24,776 nucleotides of DNA from Paulinella micropora (taxonomy: Eukaryota; Cercozoa; Imbricatea; Euglyphida): assembly GCA_009731375.1 (NCBI GenBank), contig BJOX01000101.1, positions 663,262 to 688,037 of the forward strand, given 5' to 3'. This document shows, one piece after another, positions 1 to 9,339 of the stretch. The position numbers and the translations under genes are program-made. Below the pieces are notes generated by a model. The model worked only from the letters and a program-made list of their open reading frames with translations. It made no database searches and was not told the origin of the DNA. Each line of letters begins with the position of its first letter. Position 1 is the first letter of the stretch.

Positions 1-1
1 G

Positions 2-2515
2 GGACAAGGTAGAATCGCCGAAGACCCGGACAATCCCCGTGGGAATGCCTCTTCGACGGGCTCTGGTCCGATGTCCCAGGATGGGAGGATGAGGGCTCGC
101 GTATATGACGGAATTCCTGAACCACGTGGAGAGGCTATCTTAGCTGCGCCTCATCCTTCCTCCCCAAACCTGGCACACGGGTCGGCGCTTCAACATAAGG
201 CGAGCGGCGCTATATGGCAGATGGCACCGCCGCCTCGACGGTACCGGCGGGTAGATCGGTACGACAAGGACGGGCGTAATCTGATTGTCTGGGGGCTCTC
301 AGAACGCGCCAATCTACAGGAGATCGCCTCCAAAATGAGCGGTCTTGGTCTGGTGGTCCCGGTAATGGAGTGGCAAGGCCAGCGAATGTCTCGTCACCTG
401 GAGCTGGTCTACGAGGACGATGACAGCAGGCAGACGGCGTTGCAGCAACTCAAACATCTCAAATTCTTCGGCAGAGGGGTCAATGTGGCCCTTGGGCGCA
501 GGTTCAGGGACAGGGAACGTGTCCGAAGGCTTATTCGCATCCATCTGCGTGGGGAAGCGGCGGTCCGGAAGGAGGAAGCTGCGACGGGATATCGCGTCTT
601 GCCTCTGCATGAAGAATGTGTCGATGATGTGCAGGTGGTGTCTTCGGAATTGGCTGCCGATGCACCTAAGTGTGTGTCTGAGTGTGCTGATGTGCATGTG
701 GTGCCCCTGCATTCGGCGGCCAGTGCAGTGGGGGACCAACCTGCGCAAGCACCTGCAGAGGGGGGCAGCACGAGGGCGGAAGCCAAGCGCGGCCGTCGGG
801 TCCGGAAACGAGCCAAGAAGCACCGCTCCAAGCAGTTCGATACCGGCTTCAAGCTACTCGTCGCGAGTCACAACTGGCAGGGTAAAACGGGATACGACAA
901 CGTAGGCACGGCGGAATGGGCATCATTCTACAAGCACGAGGGCTGGCTAGTCATCGGGGCTCAGGAGCACCGCATGGGCAAGAAGCAACTTTCCAAATGC
1001 AGCCTGGATGGATTCCGGATTTTTGGAAAACCTGCGGAGGTCAGCGAGAAAAATCGCTGCAAGGGTGGGGTTCTATTCGCGGTGGCTAACTTCCTTGGTC
1101 CGTATTGCAACCTGGTGTCAGCCCCCGTCGACCACCGGCAGCAAGTGTGGCTGCGTATCGCCTCGGGTGTTACCGGCGCTCAGGATATCTATGTGGGCAA
1201 CGGCTACTTTCCCCAGGAAACGCAGGAAGAAGAGTCGTCAGAGGCGTATGCGGCCTGGCAGGCAGCTATAGCTTTTTTTGGAGCCAAAGGTCTTGTGGTC
1301 ACGGTGGCGGATGCCAACGCGAAGCTCGGGCCGGCATGCAGCCGAAAAGAGGAGGGCATCGTCGGTCAGCACGGGGAGGTCGATGATAAGGGAGCACCGG
1401 TACGTTCGGAGAACGGCAAGAGACTCGCGGCTGTCCTCGTCGCTACGGGCCTGCGAAATCTGAGCGGCTTCTCGTGCCCAGTGGAAGGGTCCTACTGGTG
1501 GTCCCGGCGTGAGCAGCGCGGCATGGGCACAGGCAAGCACCTCCTCGATTACATCTGCGCGTCGCCTGGCTTGGCATCTGGAGCAAAGTTCGGAGTATGC
1601 GAAGATGATCTTGATACGGACCACAAGGCAGTATGGGCCGAACTGACGTGGAGCGGCCAGCGCCGGCCAAAGCGGGCTGCGAAACCTTACAGGTCCTTTC
1701 GTGTTGATAAGCTTATTGGTGCTGGTGTCTCGGGTAATGATCACGCTGCGAAGCAAGCGCTGGATTATCTACGCGACAAGTTCGATGACGTATTCCAGCA
1801 TTGCCTACAGAAGCTTGGAGTGCATCAGCTGCCTGAGCTTGACCTATCGGGTGGTGCCGACAGCCAACGGGTGGTAGATGACGTCACCGAGCGAGTGGCG
1901 CAGTCCTTCCGAATGGCGGCGCACCGGGTCCTTGGCTCCAGATGTATACGACCCCGTTTCACCAACAATTGGTTCGACGGGGAGCTAAAGGAGCTCATTC
2001 AGCAGCGCCGGGAGGCCTACGCAGCATACAGGAGGGATGAATCGAATGCGGAAGCCCGTCTGAATTGGCTACGGCTCCGCAAGCAAATTCGGAAGGCAAC
2101 TCGGGCCAAGAAGTCCGCCTCCTTCAAGCAAGTGCAGGAAGAAGCGGTCAAATGTCAACGCGAGCAATCCTCAAAGCGCTTTTGGCTACTCGCGAAGCGG
2201 CTTGGCGGGGCACGCAGAACGAAGGTCTCCGCGCCGGTGCAAAGGGAGGATGGCTCACTGGCGTGTACGCTGCCGGAAAAGGTCGCTCGGTGGGAGGAAT
2301 TTCGGAAAAATTCGGTGAAGCCACGGGAAAATCCGGCAAGTGCGGCTGTTGTGGTGGAGTGCTGTGCAGAAGCAGGCTCGCTGGAGTGGGAGGAAGCCGA
2401 AGCTAAGCGGCAGCTCCACTGGAACGATCGCTTCAGAGATGAGGTGGCCCGGGCTATGAAGGAGCACGAAGTAGGTGAAGACACTTGCGAAGAGGTGGAC
2501 AAGCCGTTCACGCGT
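2..2515 (+). CDS. LINE (non-LTR retrotransposon) ORF: RRM-like region plus APE endonuclease, lacking RT
   Basis: The frame is open from base 2, so the true N-terminus is probably left of the window; the first ATG is at 71. Counting from that ATG, residues about 66-155 (RNLIVWGLSE ... RRFRDRERVRRL) resemble the RRM-like RNA-binding part of LINE ORF1 proteins. A Lys/Arg-rich linker at 236-255 follows. Residues about 262-525 are an APE-type endonuclease with the expected catalytic positions visible: SHNWQG (N268), AQEHR (E299), ADANA (D414, N416), YWWSRR, LLDYI (D493) and DTDHKAV (D517, H518). The basic linker that usually precedes RT runs to about residue 815. Reverse transcriptase is absent: the coding signal stops near 2515, and the frame continues only by accident to 2650 through antisense E2 sequence. 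It would nick target DNA for target-primed reverse transcription. An ORF1-like domain fused in frame to the endonuclease is a notable layout. GC content is higher than in most of the window. Confidence 0.85.
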
Positions 2516-2787
2516 TCCAAATGTTGGAGTCTTGTCTCTAAGTCTTTCATCTCCTCCTTCTTCTCCTCTTGCTTCACCTCGTTAACATTTTTACTATTCA
2601 GCGGTACCGGTGCGTTTACTATGTCATTGATATTGTCTTGTGGCACTTGAGTGCACTTATTGTCTTTTTTCTCGTCGCCCGCCGCGCGATCGTTGACATT
2701 GAGTCTGTTCTTAATTGCTTGCTTGGCCGAGGCGATACGTCTGCCATTGGCCTCCTCGCCTCTATCGCTAGTTTTGCCTTCCTATTT
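2515..2787 (-). pseudogene. Charged coding remnant of element E2, cut by the LINE junction
   Basis: On the minus strand one frame is open from about 2787 down to the LINE junction. It encodes a hydrophilic, Lys/Glu-rich segment (for example RRIASAKQAIKNRLNV and VKQEEKKEEMKDLETRL), with a likely coiled-coil tail. It has the same strand and order as the Gag-like pseudogene at 2979-5537 and lies just downstream of that gene's stop, so I infer it is the next part of the same element. No family is recognised. It reads on into antisense LINE sequence, so its true end is lost. Confidence 0.4.
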
Positions 2788-2978
2788 GCATCAGCATTTG
2801 TAATCGTGACGTGTGAACGGGTATGAAGCAACCTTGGGGCTGCAGCCTCTGTGTACCCACGTCTTTGCTCTCACATAGAGGAAGTGTTGGCCCAGTCTGC
2901 ACAACAGCAGTAGAAAACACTGTGACTTTAGGCCCCAAACTTCACAGTTTTCTCCTTCCTCTCTCCTTCCCCCTCCAG
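2788..2978. other. Spacer between the Gag-like stop and the next E2 remnant
   Basis: About 190 bases between the minus-strand Gag-like stop codon (TGA, complement of 2979-2981) and the charged remnant. It is pyrimidine-rich on the plus strand around 2945-2975. I see no gene or clear repeat in it. Confidence 0.4.
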
Positions 2979-3470
2979 TCATTTCACCACCTCGAATCGA
3001 TTACCTTGAGTTTCGTCCGGGTAGGATGACGGATCGGTGTCCGAGGCAGTGTTGTAGGCCTGACCTCGACCGAAGTTTGGATTGGACCTTGCCCATGAGC
3101 CTCCTCCTCCTCCAGGTGGGGGGGCTGGAGCCCGAAAAGCTCTTCCTCCATGAGGATTAAATCCCCAACCTCCTCCTCTTCCTCTTTGAGGGGTTCTCGG
3201 CCACCTCGAGGCTCTTCCTCATGCTCCTCCTCCTCCTCCTCCTCGTCTTCTTTGAGAGGCTTGTTTGTTCTTTCTTCTCTCCCACTCCTCCTGCTTCTTG
3301 TCCATCTTCTTCATATAGGCAATAATCGCCTCTCTTAGCTCGCCGTCATCGCACTGATTGGCAAACCAGCCTTCTGTATTAGCGGCATTCTGAAGCAGTC
3401 GGTAAATGCCCGGTTCAGTACCTCCCGTCTCACTTAGAAAGTCAGCCCTTGCTGCTGGGTTCTGCCTGTC

Positions 3471-3539
3471 ATGATTGAAAGAGCAGTCTCTGTTCTCCAT
3501 CTCTGCCTTACACGGCAAGCCCGCGAACCACCTCCAGCA
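3471..3539 (-). other. CCCH zinc finger in the E2 Gag-like protein
   Basis: The peptide CWRWFAGLPCKAEMENRDC is followed by SFNH, giving spacing C-x8-C-x8-C-x3-H. The W/F and G before the second Cys and the F before the His match the usual CCCH pattern, whose common spacing is C-x8-C-x5-C-x3-H. CCCH fingers bind single-stranded RNA in known families. Here it occupies the place where retroelement Gags usually carry a CCHC knuckle. Confidence 0.7.
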
Positions 3540-3676
3540 GGAGATCTTAAGGTCTGGCTCTCTCTGTCTCTCCCATCCAGCAACTCGGTTTGTGTACGTG
3601 GCTTGCGCGCCAACAGGTACACCGCCTGCCTGTGCCATGTGTGCCTCCGTGACTGTGTCCAAGTTCGAGCATGCAC

Positions 3677-4460
3677 TCATAACTTCTTGGAACAGCGCTG
3701 CCGGAGCAACGTTTCGAACTGTAGCGTCGAACACGTGTGTCTCGAGGAAGTTCTTTCCGACTTCACTACACCAAACGTTGGGCATTGTTGTATGACTTGC
3801 GTAAGTTTGCTCGGGTGCACTGAGGGCAATGCCGACAAAAAATAGAGAATGATCGGCTTGCGGCCATAGAATAGCCCATAGGAGGAAACTACCTCCGTAA
3901 GGGTCGCCGCCAAGCTAACAGCACGTCTCAAACTCATCGCCACTGCCTCAAAGATTTCAAATCCTATTAGAGTACCAGTGCAGAGATGCTGATATCCATG
4001 AGATTGAAAATATGAAATGAGTGTGGCCACCGCCAGTTCACACTGAGCGTCTAGGCCTGTCAAACTCTTTCTCTTATTCTCCTCTTGCTTTCTCAAAGCC
4101 TTGTACATGGTTAGATCCAATCCCTCTTGGATTAGAGACTGATCAAGGACCGTAGCAAGAGCCTCATATTCTTGAGTCTCATCACAGGGAAAAGACTTGA
4201 TGCAGGCATTGATCTCTTTGAGCTTGTCTAGGAGCGAAGAGTCAGAGTCTTTTTCTGAACTCGTCTTAGCATAGAGCATGAGACTAGCCACTCCTCCTTT
4301 CTTCCCCTTGAAGGCATTTATGATTTTTTGTCTGTCCTTCTTCTCCGTGTTTGTGACCACCACCGTAGTTGAGTCCGAGGGTGTAGGGGCCGGTGGGGCA
4401 GGAGCTGGTGGGGCAAGATATGCCGGAGGGGGTGCCCTTGCACTACTCGCTCTTGCTTTC
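3677..4460 (-). pseudogene. E2 Gag-like segment 5: proline linker and helical block
   Basis: From about 4460 the frame reads a Pro/Ala-rich linker (PPPAYLAPPAPAPPAPTPS). It continues into VVVTNTEKKDRQKIINAFKG and a helical block with NACIKSFPCDETQEYEALAT and AVAMSLRRAVSLAATL. This block could be the capsid-like oligomerisation domain (inference from position only). The useful frame ends near 3795 and the protein continues in the frame that starts at 3785. Confidence 0.45.
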
Positions 4461-4809
4461 GCTTCTCCAATTGCAACTTCCTGGCGAACTCCTCACTCTC
4501 TTTCTCCTTCTCCTTCTCACGTATCAGTAGTTTTGGAACATGACTGATAAAGTTATATTTCTCCACATATTGATCAACCTCTGCTTTATTGGCGGTCGGT
4601 GGTGCTGCGGTGGCCGATTTAAGGATAGAGTGATCCTTGGTAGGAATCCATCTCTTCCACGCCTCCTTGTGCATCAACGCAGGCACCAACATTCTAAGCT
4701 TGGTCAGAAGTCTGTCATTCCTGTCCACCTCGTCAATCACAGGATGAGTTTCTCCTGCCTTCGAAAGGTTCTTCTCCATTTCTCTCATCCCCGCCTCCAA
4801 ACCCTTCAA
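4450..4809 (-). pseudogene. E2 Gag-like segment 4: charged helical region
   Basis: Starts MKGLEAGMREMEKNLSKAGE and ends in a strongly charged helix (EKEKEKESEEFARKLQLEKR), likely a coiled coil. The frame stays open to 4318, but the last part has unnatural composition. The protein signal moves to the next frame near 4455, where a Pro/Ala linker begins. Confidence 0.45.
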
Positions 4810-4810
4810 T

Positions 4811-5259
4811 TCAGTCGAAAAAAATGAGAATACCCCAACTATGTTTTTCGAACTGAAATTGGTCCTTCATTTTTCCTATATCGACTGGGTCCTGACCAGT
4901 TGCGAGGAGTCTAGCCCTTGCAATTGCTCTTGGGTGTGTGTATTGGAAGTAATTCTCGCCCTGTGGGCCGTAAGAACGTTCCCAAATTAGAGCTTGGGAG
5001 TACACCGCAAAGATAGCATCAAGTATGTTAAGGTGGGTATGTGAATTCCCAAACTTGATATGTTGCACCTTCTTCCTCTCATCCCCATTGGAGACCAGTT
5101 TGCAGAGATGCTGTGCAATATCTGGCAATTGGACATAGACATCTTTTCGGTGCGACTCCCCACTCGTCTCAACTCCTGATGGATCCAGACATATGTGTCT
5201 TTCACTGCCTCCATCACATGATCAAATTCGGCTTTAGTGAGGTCGTAGTGGTCTTTCAC
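4811..5259 (-). pseudogene. E2 Gag-like segments 2-3: middle domain
   Basis: Two overlapping frames carry the protein here. The first (5259 to about 5125) reads MKDHYDLTKAEFDHVMEAVK. The second, from 5128, reads MPDIAQHLCKLVSNGDERKK and continues to about 4830 with HPRAIARARLLATGQDPVDI. Composition is that of a soluble helical protein. No catalytic motif is visible. A single indel near 5120 separates the two frames. Confidence 0.45.
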
Positions 5260-5537
5260 CCACTGTTGCTCCTCCTCTGAGATCTCCTCCCCTCAATCAA
5301 GTTTATCGTTTGTCGTCCTCCTCCTCCTGTAGAGGCAGGTGGTATATTGTATACCCCAGTGCTCTCTTTTTGTTCTACTCCTCCTCCTCCTTCTTTGTCT
5401 TCTTCCTCTCCTCCTCCTCCTCCTCTTTCCTTGTCTTCTTCTCCTCCATCATTCAATCCTCCTCCTCCTTCTTGCATTTGTTCTTCATGTTCTTGTGATT
5501 CCAAATAGTCACTCACCTCACTGGTCTCTGTCGACAT
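5256..5537 (-). pseudogene. E2 Gag-like segment 1: acidic/glycine-rich N-terminus
   Basis: Begins MSTETSEVSDYLESQEHEEQ from the ATG at 5537. It then runs through alternating Gly and Glu/Asp tracts encoded by GGA/GAG-rich repeats, which appear as CTCCTC runs on the plus strand. It ends at a stop where the frame is lost, and the coding signal continues in another frame at 5259. The low-complexity tract is prone to slippage, which may explain the break. Confidence 0.45.
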
Positions 5538-5539
5538 GG

Positions 5540-6396
5540 TGTCGTATTAGTAATTAACAGGAGGACAGTGTTTTTGGTTTTTGTTCGTTTGTGTTCTGTT
5601 CCTCCTTCAGTCAATTGACTAGTGAAGAGAGAAACTAAGAGAGAGGGTAGAGTGAGATCCTCTGTCCTCTATGTGACAATGTTTTATGTTTGTTTTTGTG
5701 TGAGAAAAGTAGTCCTTGAGATTTTCTCCGATTTCTTGTCCTTCTTACTCAAATTGCGTTCTCCTCCTTCTCTTCTATTATAATATTGTATCTAGTATGA
5801 GGCACTAGGACCTACACACAGACAGTAATAGAGAAGCTAGAGAAGCTCTTCTTGAGAAGTCGACAGTTGGTCGGATAGGTTCTCAGACCTACCTTTAGAA
5901 AACGATCAGAGATTTACAAAAATACTCTGACGTATGTGTGAGATAATGAAGGTAAATGAACAAACTAGAAGGGTAGAGTGTTGTGCTCCTGTCCCTATGC
6001 TTGTTTGTGTTTTGTGTGTGTTCCTTCACTCTTCTGTCCACCTCCTTCTTCTTGGTCTCTGTGTGAGAACAGCAAGAACGACAGAGAGTTTGTATCTGAT
6101 GTCTCCTTGTGAGCACACAGATACTGATTGGGCTAGAGGGTACGAGACACCTGCTTGAGGTCAATCAATTGTTTGTTTTTGTATCAGAGCTACGAGAATT
6201 ATGTGTTGGAGTATTTGTTTTCGTCTGACGTCCCCGTGTGAGACAGGTCAGCGAAAATTCGTTCTGGATGCCCGTGTGGCAATGCAGAAAGAAATCACCC
6301 TAGTGATGTGGACTCCAAATGTAATGCCCCCAATGATAGCTCTTTGAAAAGTCGGTAATATAACCAAACACAGTCCTCAAAAGATGAGAATGATGT
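5540..6396. other. Leader/upstream region of E2, no gene
   Basis: AT-rich sequence upstream of the minus-strand ATG at 5537. It contains degenerate internal repetition: GGGTAGAGTG occurs at 5645-5654 and 5971-5980 in similar contexts, and GTGTGAG occurs at 5698, 5936, 6061 and 6236. No coding or RNA gene signal is seen. It is probably the 5' leader or part of an LTR of E2 (inference). It is interrupted on the right by insertion of E1 at 6401. Confidence 0.4.
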
Positions 6397-6400
6397 CTCG
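6397..6400. repeat. Target-site duplication of E1, left copy (CTCG)
   Basis: CTCG lies immediately outside the 3' LTR and is matched by CTCG immediately outside the 5' LTR at 19260-19263. If the T at 6401 and at 19264 is counted, the duplication could be 5 bp. A 4-6 bp duplication is normal for LTR element integration. A chance match of 4 bp at both exact ends is possible but unlikely. Confidence 0.7.
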
Positions 6401-7016
6401 TGTGAGTTTGTATACAACTCTTCAAGTAGGCAGATACAACGAACTCTTAATAAGAACACTATGGCTGCTTTGAGTCCTGACTCAGAGTGAGCAGGTGAAA
6501 TACAAGTAAATAGTAGAGAGGTCACTTCGTTTATTTACATAATGTCGAACTCATTGCAGGCTTGGGTGCAACGTACGATCAAGTGTAGAACGTAAATTGT
6601 GAGGTCTCCAATCCTCAAACGAATAGTGTCGCGAGTCTTCAAGTTAACAGTCATTAAACGGATAGTGTCGGGTTACTGGACTTGAAAATTCCCAAATCGA
6701 TTTGGGAAACCTCTAAGCGAAAATGACTGGGAACGGAAAAACTTTGCGTTCTTTGGTGTATTTCCTTGTCCTAAAATTGACCGTAAAACGGTTTCACGGG
6801 AAATCAGAAAAAGGTCATATATGGAGGAAAAAGGCAATAGTCAATCTTTTCTGAAAAAATCTTTGACTTGATCGTTTGAAATCATTTCTGAACGGAATCG
6901 AAAACTAGTTAGTGAAGTCGAAACATCGTGCAGAGGAGAATCTAATGAACCGGTCAAAAAGAGTGTCTTATCAACGGTAAAGGGTTTGGCTGGTCGTTAA
7001 GGTGCTCAGTCTGATA
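6401..7016 (-). repeat. 3' LTR of element E1
   Basis: A 616-bp direct repeat of 18605-19259, same orientation. By eye there are about fifteen substitutions plus small indels between the copies. Similarity begins and ends abruptly at both. Read on the element's strand it runs TATCAG ... CTCACA, so the ends are TA...CA rather than TG...CA. It contains a perfect 20-bp palindrome at 6689-6708. A CATATATG at about 6816-6823 could be a TATA element but is unproven. Confidence 0.9.
6689..6708. repeat. 20-bp perfect palindrome within the 3' LTR
   Basis: TTCCCAAATCGATTTGGGAA is identical to its reverse complement. The equivalent place in the other LTR (18893-18910) keeps an 18-bp version. It is not kept in the divergent LTR at 22894-23516. 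Confidence 0.9.
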
Positions 7017-7027
7017 GCTCCCCCCAA
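7017..7027 (-). promoter_or_regulatory. Polypurine tract of E1
   Basis: Immediately upstream of the 3' LTR on the element's strand the sequence is TTGGGGGGAGC, then TATCAG. A G-rich purine run abutting the 3' LTR is the standard primer site for plus-strand DNA synthesis in LTR elements. One terminal C interrupts the run. Confidence 0.6.
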
Positions 7028-7518
7028 GACCTAACGCTTGAGTTGAGTTGCGTACAGAATGAGTGATTAACGAACTAAGTATGTTGTCTCACTAAAAAAA
7101 ATGTCAACAGGAAAAAGAGAGGTGGGTGAATCTCTTAAACAATTGGAGAGTAAAAGAGTGGTGCGTCTATACTGGCGCAATGCGGATGATGATCAGCCGG
7201 GGCCGGATATCCAATGATCTGCAGCGGGACTGGGACAATTGAGGCGCAGTAGCGAGCGATGATATCGGGAGGCGATATCGAGCCGTAGAAAATTAGGTGG
7301 CCGGGTATCACATAGCCGAGATGAACCAATGAAGCACCAAGTATGCCGTGCAGATATAACCACTGAGGGGTTCAATTTCGGTGAGAATAATCGTAGACCT
7401 GCAGGCACAAGAGGCGATCAAGGACTTACATGGGTACGTCGGTCATTGCGTACTGTTTCCAGGGACGATGACGGTTCAAGTGGGAAAAGCGCTGGGCGGG
7501 GGGCGGGTGAAGCCATTA
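7028..7518 (-). other. E1 3' untranslated or eroded coding stretch between integrase and 3' LTR
   Basis: About 490 bases follow the integrase stop. Short open frames exist on both strands, but none has a recognisable motif, and minus-strand frames are broken every 60-70 codons. It is more GC-rich between 7140 and 7520 than next to the LTR. It may be 3' UTR or a decayed extra domain. Confidence 0.35.
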
Positions 7519-8490
7519 CTACCGATGGGTAAAACCCACTTGAGAGTGAAAGGAGGTGGCTACTCCTTGGACAGAGCTTGCTGGCCCTTCTAAGGATTCG
7601 CCGGTGATGAGGGTACCTCGAAGACGTTTAAGAACATTATCGGAGAGCCGGCCTTTGTCCTTGATCTTTCTGAAGGAACGCCACTCGATGTGTCGATGAA
7701 CGACTTGATCGTTGGTGATATCGAAGAGGAGGGGCTTCCAGAAGGCCAGGGGTTTACTCCAGCTGTGAATGGTAGCTTTATCCTTTGCATCTTGGTAGAT
7801 GGGGCGAAAGAGAGGGTTGGTGTCCGAAGTGATACCAAGTTGATGGACCACGAGGTCATCCTCCTCGTTTTCCGGATCCAGGACAGTGCCAAGCTTGACT
7901 TGGTTACGGTCGATGAAAGCAACGACTTCACCAGTGGTGTAGTTGACAGTATCGTCATCGTAGTCGTCCACTGCAACTGGGTTGAGCGGAGCGACGCCAT
8001 CAGTGGGTGCATTGTACGGAGAGAGGTGTGAGCGGTCGATCCACTTTAATATCCTATTGGTCTTGAGGTGGCGAAGTTTAAAACAGTTAGAGTTGACCTG
8101 CTCTAAAATCTTGTAGGGGCCGTCGAACTGAAGAACAGACGAGGCGGGGATGCCTTGCTTTGAGGGTTTAGGGCGGTAGACGGTGACGGTGTCGCCAACC
8201 TTCCACTCCTTAACGGCTTTGCGGCGGCCCTTGTTCTTCTGAGCAACAGATCGGGCGCGGGAGACGTCTGTGTACGTGCTAATATACGCCGTGACTGCAG
8301 CGCGAGCGCGGCGTAGCAGTTCGATCTGCTCTGAAGATTGAAGCGAAAGCGTAGGGGAAGCGTCGAGAGCGGCGCTTGAGGCAGAGGCGCGGGCAGTAAT
8401 GATCTCCGATGAATCGAAAAAGTCCAGTGTGCAGCGGGGTTTGCGTGCTAGCATAACCTCAAAGGCGGTTGTACCTGTAGCCGTAGACAC
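7519..8490 (-). pseudogene. E1 integrase, C-terminal half (SH3-like domain plus extension)
   Basis: Continues the integrase core after a frameshift near 8490-8500. Residues 7-20 (TTAFEVMLARKPRC) match the segment after the core in Ty3/gypsy integrases. Residues 77-95 are the basic helix with NKGRRK. Residues 96-160 (KVGDTVTVYRP ... FDGPYKILEQ ... LKTNRILKW) are the GPY/F-type SH3-like C-terminal DNA-binding domain. An unusual extension of about 110 residues follows (186-295: TGEVVAFIDRNQVKLGTVL ... FWKPLLFDIT ... HIEWRSFRKI), with a Trp-rich, beta-rich look. Its place is where chromoviruses keep a chromodomain, so a chromatin- or target-binding role is a hypothesis only. The reading frame ends at 7519. 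The protein would act in the nuclear pre-integration complex. Confidence 0.75.
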
Positions 8491-9319
8491 ATAGGTGTTT
8501 CTGGGCGAAGGAGAGGGACGGGATGATGCTAGGCCAGTTCGATTTGTCTGCCTTGGGTAGAGATTGGATTGCTGTGCGGATCGCCTTATGCCGGCATTCC
8601 ACCAAGCCGAGTTGATGGTGTGAGTAGGGTGCGGTGGTCAGCCAGTCGAGGCCGGCCTCACTGCAGAAGCGCTTGGCTAATGTACCTAAAAACGAGCTGT
8701 GGTAGTCGGAGACGATGGACTCCGGAAAACCAAAAATGTACGCCCATCGGTTGAGGATGATCTCAACTGTTTCTTCGGCTGTGGTAGAGATGCAGGGGAT
8801 GAATTGAAGAAATCCTGAGAAGAGGTCTATGACCGTCAGGATATACTGAAAAACAACGCCTGGAATGCCGACGTGCATATGATCGATGCCGATGCCTTGA
8901 CCTTGACTACTCCACTTTAGCGAAGAGTAGAGGCCATGGTTAAGGGTGAGGCGTGCGGGAATCTTAGTAAATTTCAGCTCGACAACCTGGTCGGTATTCG
9001 AGTCCCAAATCACTTCCCCTGATGCATTCAAATACTTCCACTTCTTGGATTCATCTTCCATACGAATCAAACCACGGGGGACTTGCACAGACCATTGATT
9101 TCCCTCTGTGTTGAGGCGAATAGTAGCCTGTTTATCAGTGAAACTCATCACGACCCCGGTGATTCGTACGGTTTCAGAATTTGGTCCAAATCTGTGAAAT
9201 AAATCATCGTCTTGAACGTGATATGCTGCAAGAGTTGAAACAATGCTACCAACTTTGATTTTCTTTTCAATAGCATGCATTGAAGATAGTTTCTCTGACG
9301 CGTCTTTCGATCTTCCCAA
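8459..9319 (-). pseudogene. E1 integrase, N-terminal domain and DDE catalytic core
   Basis: The frame is open above 9319 only as far as the junction. Residues 137-255 are a retroviral-type integrase core with all three acidic residues: GIDHMHV (D146), GFPESIVSDYHSSF (D205) and LGLVECRHK (E241). The D205-E241 spacing is 35 intervening residues, the classic DDX35E. The GFP-x-IVSD motif is typical of Ty3/gypsy enzymes. Residues 20-90 (KVGSIVS ... VRITGVVMSF ... RLNTEGNQWSVQVPRG) form a beta-rich unit upstream of the core. No HHCC zinc-binding domain is visible, and it may have lain in the deleted part. The frame is lost after SFAQKH near 8495 and resumes in the next segment. The catalytic triad looks intact, but the gene is broken. 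Confidence 0.85.
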
Positions 9320-9339
9320 CTTTCCAACCTAGGCCTAAC

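Larger units (their letters stand above)
2979..5537 (-). pseudogene. Gag-like protein of retroelement E2, broken by several frameshifts
   Basis: Successive minus-strand frames overlap end to end and together give one protein of roughly 850 residues: 5537-5256, 5259-4987, 5128-4811, 4809 to about 4450, about 4460-3677, and 3785-2979. The order is an acidic, Gly-rich N-terminus starting at ATG 5537; a helical, soluble middle; a Lys/Glu helix (LIREKEKEKESEEF); a Pro/Ala linker; a second helical block; a CCCH zinc finger (3471-3539); an RG/Gly-rich stretch; and a tail ending FEVVK-stop at 2979. RNA-binding finger plus RGG-like tail suit a nucleocapsid role (inference). No RT, protease or recombinase is attached, because the downstream side is lost at the LINE junction. 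Frame changes lie near 5250, 5120, 4810, 4455, 3790 and in the GGA/G-run tract at 3090-3250. No known Gag family is recognised with certainty; a host gene pseudogenised in place is the alternative. Confidence 0.55.

Noticed and set aside
314-852. Long minus-strand open frames over the LINE 5' region
   Set aside because: They overlap a plus-strand frame with ORF1-like and endonuclease motifs, have no motifs themselves and are typical antisense shadows in GC-rich coding DNA.
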